NCBI GenBank assembly: GCA_003450125.1
Contig: DMFR01000457.1
Span: 1 to 6,520, forward strand
Source of the DNA: Prolixibacteraceae bacterium
Lineage (GTDB): Bacteria; Bacteroidota; Bacteroidia; Bacteroidales; Prolixibacteraceae
DNA length: 6,520 nt
Direction: 5' to 3'
This document shows, piece by piece, positions 3,684 to 6,520 of the stretch. The notes beneath the pieces were generated by a model that ran no database searches, was not told the DNA's origin, and worked only from the letters and a program-made list of their open reading frames with translations. The position numbers and the translations under genes were made by a program. Within the stretch, counting starts at the first letter, position 1. Each line of letters opens with the position of its first letter.

Positions 3684-6520
3684 ATGAAAAGAATCGTTGT
3701 GTTATTGCTCTGTGTTTTTCAGATAATCATTCTACAGGCACAAGTTGTGAAAACGGTCAACCTGGCAACTCCGGGAACACTGTCAACTTCCCTGGTTGAT
3801 GATGAGAAAAATACCATTACCAGCCTTATCCTTACTGGTAGCATTGATGCCCGTGATTTTAAGACTATGCGGGATTCGATGTCCCAATTGGCTACAATCG
3901 ACTTAGCTGGTGTAAATATTGCCGCTTATGAAGGAAGTGAAGGGACTATTGTGGGAAAAATAATTTCCTATGGTGAGAATGAAATACCCCAATCTGCTTT
4001 TGGTCATCAACCCAATTCATACATTGCAAAAACCAAACTGACCTCTTTTATATACCCTGCAACGGTTATCGCTATTAGTGAGTCCGCCTTTAATGGTTGT
4101 ACCGGATTGCTCTCTGTGACGATTCCCTCGTTGGTTACTTTAATCGGGAAATCAGCTTTTTCAAATTGTACTGGCCTTACTTCTGTTTTTATTCCTTCGT
4201 CAGTTACATCAATTGGAGATAATGCGTTTAGTTACTGTATGAATTTAAGCGCTATAACTATTTCACCAGGAATTCAAACCATCGGTGAATACGCTTTTTC
4301 TAATTGTGCCAGGCTCAGCGCTGTTACCATCCCCTCGTCAGTAACATCAATTGGAAATAGTGCCTTCAAAAGCTGCCAACTGTTAAATTCGGCAACCATT
4401 GCCCAGGGAGTAACTACAATAGGGACAGATGCTTTTTTTGAATGTAAAAGTCTGACCTCAGTCACGATTCCTTCGTCGGTTACTTCCATTGGAAATAATG
4501 CATTTAAAAATTGTGAAAAAATAAGCGCTGTAGTCATTTCAGAAGGAGTTATCTCAATCGGAGAGTCCGCATTTTCAAATTGTACAAGTCTCACTTCGGT
4601 TACAATTCCTTCCTCGGTTGCCTCCATTGGAAGCAATGCATTTAATTCTTGTATAAAATTAAGTTCTCTCATACTATCTGAAGGGATTGCATCCATTGGG
4701 GAATTTGCTTTTTCTTATTGTACAAGCCTTACCTCAGTAAAACTACCCTCAACTCTTACAACCTTTGGAAAATATGCATTTAATGCTTGTGAAAATTTAA
4801 GCTCATTGACTATTTCCGAAGGCGTTGCATTCATTGGTGAAGGAGCCTTTTCATATTGTAAAGGATTACTTTCGGTGAAGATCCCTTCGTCGGTCAAATC
4901 AATAGGAGGTTTCGCTTTTAGTGGATGTGGAAACTTGAATTCGATTACCATTTCCGAAGGCGTTGCATCTATAGGGGAATCCGCTTTTTCAATGTGCAAC
5001 CATCTAACTTCTGTTGTGCTCCCTTCATCAATGACTACCATTGGAAAAAATGCTTTTTACAGTTGTGAGCAATTAAAATGGCTAGAGGTTTCTGAAGGGC
5101 TTACTTCAATCGGGGAATCCGCTTTTGCCCAATGTAAAAATCTAACGGCGATAGTTATTCCTTCAACGATGAAATCCATTGGAAAATTTTGTTTTGCCAG
5201 CTGTTATAATTTAAGCTCCGTTACGATTAAGGAAGGGGCATCATTCATGGGGGAATCTGCCTTTTCATCTTGCTCGAATCTTGGCTCCATAATCCTTCCC
5301 TCATCAATGAAGACCATTGAAAAATATGCCTTTCAGTCCTGCTATAAATTAAGCACGGCGGTTATTTCAGATGGAGTTGTTTCATTGGGTGAATTTGCTT
5401 TTGTAAATTGCAATATGCTGACTTCTGTTACTCTTTCTTCAACGTTGACGGCCATCAGCCAAAATACCTTTTATGGCTGTAGTGAACTAACTTCGGTGGT
5501 AATCCCTCCATCGGTAATTTCAATCGGAAGCAACGCTTTTAGTTATTGCAGTAAATTAAGTTCAGTTACAATTCCAGAGTCGGTTACTTCCATCGGAGAA
5601 TCTGCTTTTAATAATTGTGCAATAAGTTCTATTACCATACCTGCGAAGCTTCACTCGATTGAAAAAAATACATTTAGTTATTGTACCAAATTAAGTGCTG
5701 TTGTTATTCCCAAAGGGGTTACCTCTATTGGAAAATCTGCTTTTTACTATTGTACAGGCATGCAATCAGTTTCCATTCCCTCTTCGGTGATTTCAATCGG
5801 TGAAGAGGCTTTTAGAAATTGTGAAAAGTTAACTTCATTAACCATTCCCGAAGGGGTTACTTCCCTTGGAGGATCGGCTTTTTCTTCTTGTATTGGCCTC
5901 CGCTCAGTTACAATCCCTTCGTCAATGATTTCAATCGAAAGCCAAGCATTTAGTTACGACAATTCATTGGTTTCCATAACTGCCGGACCAAGTGTCCCTG
6001 TTGATCTTAGCTTTTCGAATGAAGTTTTTGCCTGGGTAAATAAAACAACTTGTAAATTGTCTGTTCCCTATGACACGAAAAGCTTATATGCTGCCGCCAA
6101 CCAGTGGAAAGATTTTACTACTATTATAGAAAGTTCAATTGTGCTTAAACTTTCATCCAACATGGTTACAGTAGCAGCCAATGAGGGTAGTAAGGCTTCA
6201 GTGGATCTTACAACAAACATTGGCTGGACTGCGGGCTCCAATCAATCCTGGCTGACTGTAAGCCCCACTTCTGGCAATGGCAATGACATGCTTGTCATCA
6301 CTGCCTCTGCCAATCCAACTACAGCTACACGAATTGGTCAAATTACCGTATTCTTAAATGGCGTAGCTTCACAAACAATATCGGTTACACAAGATGCAAA
6401 TGGTATTATCCACGAAGTTACACCCGGAGCTTTGTCCTCAATTTTGACGGAGGAGGAAAAAAGAACTTCTACTACCCTCATCCTTTCAGGCAGCATAGAT
6501 GCCCGTGATTTTAAAACCAT
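3684..6520 (+). CDS. Secreted BspA-like LRR_5/BACON modular protein, 3' end outside window
   Basis: The frame is open for 945 codons from ATG 3684 to the window edge, with no stop. Residues 1-19 form a signal peptide (MKRIVVLLLC..., cut likely after A19, before Q20). Residues about 21-133 are an N-terminal cap containing SLILTGSIDARDFKTM. Residues 134-776 form 28 LRR_5 (BspA/TpLRR-type) units. Residues about 765-817 are a C-terminal cap (VNKTTCKLSVPYD, NQWKDFTTIIE) common after such arrays in Bacteroidota. Residues about 819-903 are a BACON domain. From about 913 the N-terminal cap begins again. BspA-type proteins are surface proteins known for binding host proteins such as fibronectin and fibrinogen and for cell-cell adhesion; BACON is proposed to bind carbohydrate or mucin. 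An adhesive role is therefore likely but inferred. A T9SS or other anchor would lie beyond the window. The start is fixed by the signal peptide and by upstream stops. Confidence 0.9.
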   Translation, partial: MKRIVVLLLCVFQIIILQAQVVKTVNLATPGTLSTSLVDDEKNTITSLILTGSIDARDFKTMRDSMSQLATIDLAGVNIAAYEGSEGTIVGKIISYGENEIPQSAFGHQPNSYIAKTKLTSFIYPATVIAISESAFNGCTGLLSVTIPSLVTLIGKSAFSNCTGLTSVFIPSSVTSIGDNAFSYCMNLSAITISPGIQTIGEYAFSNCARLSAVTIPSSVTSIGNSAFKSCQLLNSATIAQGVTTIGTDAFFECKSLTSVTIPSSVTSIGNNAFKNCEKISAVVISEGVISIGESAFSNCTSLTSVTIPSSVASIGSNAFNSCIKLSSLILSEGIASIGEFAFSYCTSLTSVKLPSTLTTFGKYAFNACENLSSLTISEGVAFIGEGAFSYCKGLLSVKIPSSVKSIGGFAFSGCGNLNSITISEGVASIGESAFSMCNHLTSVVLPSSMTTIGKNAFYSCEQLKWLEVSEGLTSIGESAFAQCKNLTAIVIPSTMKSIGKFCFASCYNLSSVTIKEGASFMGESAFSSCSNLGSIILPSSMKTIEKYAFQSCYKLSTAVISDGVVSLGEFAFVNCNMLTSVTLSSTLTAISQNTFYGCSELTSVVIPPSVISIGSNAFSYCSKLSSVTIPESVTSIGESAFNNCAISSITIPAKLHSIEKNTFSYCTKLSAVVIPKGVTSIGKSAFYYCTGMQSVSIPSSVISIGEEAFRNCEKLTSLTIPEGVTSLGGSAFSSCIGLRSVTIPSSMISIESQAFSYDNSLVSITAGPSVPVDLSFSNEVFAWVNKTTCKLSVPYDTKSLYAAANQWKDFTTIIESSIVLKLSSNMVTVAANEGSKASVDLTTNIGWTAGSNQSWLTVSPTSGNGNDMLVITASANPTTATRIGQITVFLNGVASQTISVTQDANGIIHEVTPGALSSILTEEEKRTSTTLILSGSIDARDFKT
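3768..3869 (+). repeat. N-terminal cap, first copy
   Basis: Residues 29-62 (TPGTLSTSL ... GSIDARDFKTM) recur at residues 913-945. Over the 33 residues that can be compared, 23 are identical. In the DNA, GATGCCCGTGATTTTAA is identical in both copies (3846-3862 and 6498-6514), exactly 2652 nt (884 codons) apart. Confidence 0.8.
4083..6011 (+). repeat. Array of 28 BspA-type leucine-rich repeats (69-bp period)
   Basis: Each unit is about 23 residues: xAFxxCxxLxSVxIP followed by SSVTSIGx or a variant. All units are 23 long except number 23 (residues 640-661), which has 22. Units 1-27 keep the cysteine at position 6; in unit 28 (QAFSYDNSL) it is Asp, and the unit loses the IG ending, so it acts as the end of the array. 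Units alternate in the loop after the strand (PSSV type, then SEGV type). Such repeats stack into a curved solenoid with the conserved Leu/Ile/Phe and Cys in the core. Confidence 0.92.
6138..6392 (+). other. BACON domain (residues about 819-903)
   Basis: The segment has the BACON pattern: an opening strand (VLKLSSNMVTV), the WTAGSNQSWLTVSPTSGNGND core with its paired tryptophans and SP-x-SG turn, and closing strands with RIGQITV and QTISVTQ. BACON is an immunoglobulin-like beta sandwich common in Bacteroidota surface proteins and glycan-active enzymes, thought to bind glycan or act as a spacer. Here it sits between one complete LRR block and the apparent start of another. Confidence 0.85.
6420..6520 (+). 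repeat. N-terminal cap, second copy, cut by the window edge
   Basis: TPGALSSIL ... GSIDARDFKT follows the BACON domain after a short linker and matches the cap that precedes the first LRR array. It is in frame with the rest of the protein. It predicts a second LRR array just past position 6520. Confidence 0.8.

Noticed and set aside
3684..3743. Lipoprotein signal around LLLC (residues 7-10) of the large LRR protein
   Set aside because: The residue before Cys10 is Leu, not Gly/Ala/Ser, and the Cys is too early in the hydrophobic core. A type I cleavage after LQA at 17-19 fits better.
4274..5041. Two long antisense open frames (4274-4696 and 4715-5041) across the LRR array
   Set aside because: They are mirror images of the in-phase 69-bp repeats: one antisense frame stays free of stops because the repeat keeps the same codons. 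The translations are just repeated patterns, with no start signals or family likeness.
4083..6011. CRISPR-like regular repetition
   Set aside because: The 69-bp period is continuous, coding and divergent, without identical repeats separated by unique spacers.
6338..6520. Antisense open frame at the right edge
   Set aside because: It lies wholly over the BACON domain end and second cap, which are clearly coding on the plus strand.

Overview
The window looks like an accessory stretch of a Bacteroidota chromosome, probably an environmental member. The clues agree. The DNA is AT-rich. Start codons sit behind A-rich leaders without Shine-Dalgarno motifs. One promoter matches the Bacteroidota sigma-A consensus (TTTG, spacer, TAnnTTTG). 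One protein ends in a type IX secretion (T9SS, Por-type) sorting domain, and another carries BspA-type leucine-rich repeats with a BACON domain. I cannot place it below phylum from sequence alone.

Layout. Positions 1-388 hold no convincing gene, only a stop-free frame at 9-260 that may be decayed. A two-TM membrane protein of unknown function follows (389-913) and ends in a possible hairpin terminator. Next is a compact type II toxin-antitoxin pair: a RelE/HigB-like toxin (989-1360) overlapping an XRE-family antitoxin (1341-1646) by 20 nt. Its promoter lies so close to the toxin ATG that the mRNA should be almost leaderless. The gap 1647-2173 is full of non-coding structure: a 173-bp nested inverted repeat (1671-1843) and a second short element (1997-2020) of the dispersed palindromic type. 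A T9SS-exported protein built of YD-like repeats follows (2174-3301). After a 382-bp gap, a very large secreted BspA-like protein starts at 3684 and runs off the right edge.

The large protein is the main content. After a signal peptide and an N-terminal cap it has 28 LRR_5 units of about 23 residues, then a C-terminal cap and a BACON domain. At the edge the N-terminal cap starts again, in frame and 884 codons after the first copy. This points to a modular protein with at least two LRR blocks. Within the first array, units alternate between a PSSV-type and an SEGV-type loop, giving a 46-residue period whose phase slips once near units 20-23.

How the genes relate. The toxin and antitoxin form one self-regulating operon. 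The two exported proteins are separate transcription units and both probably act at the cell surface. Nothing visible links them functionally to the toxin-antitoxin pair or to the membrane protein. I see no RNA genes, CRISPR arrays, transposases or integrases.
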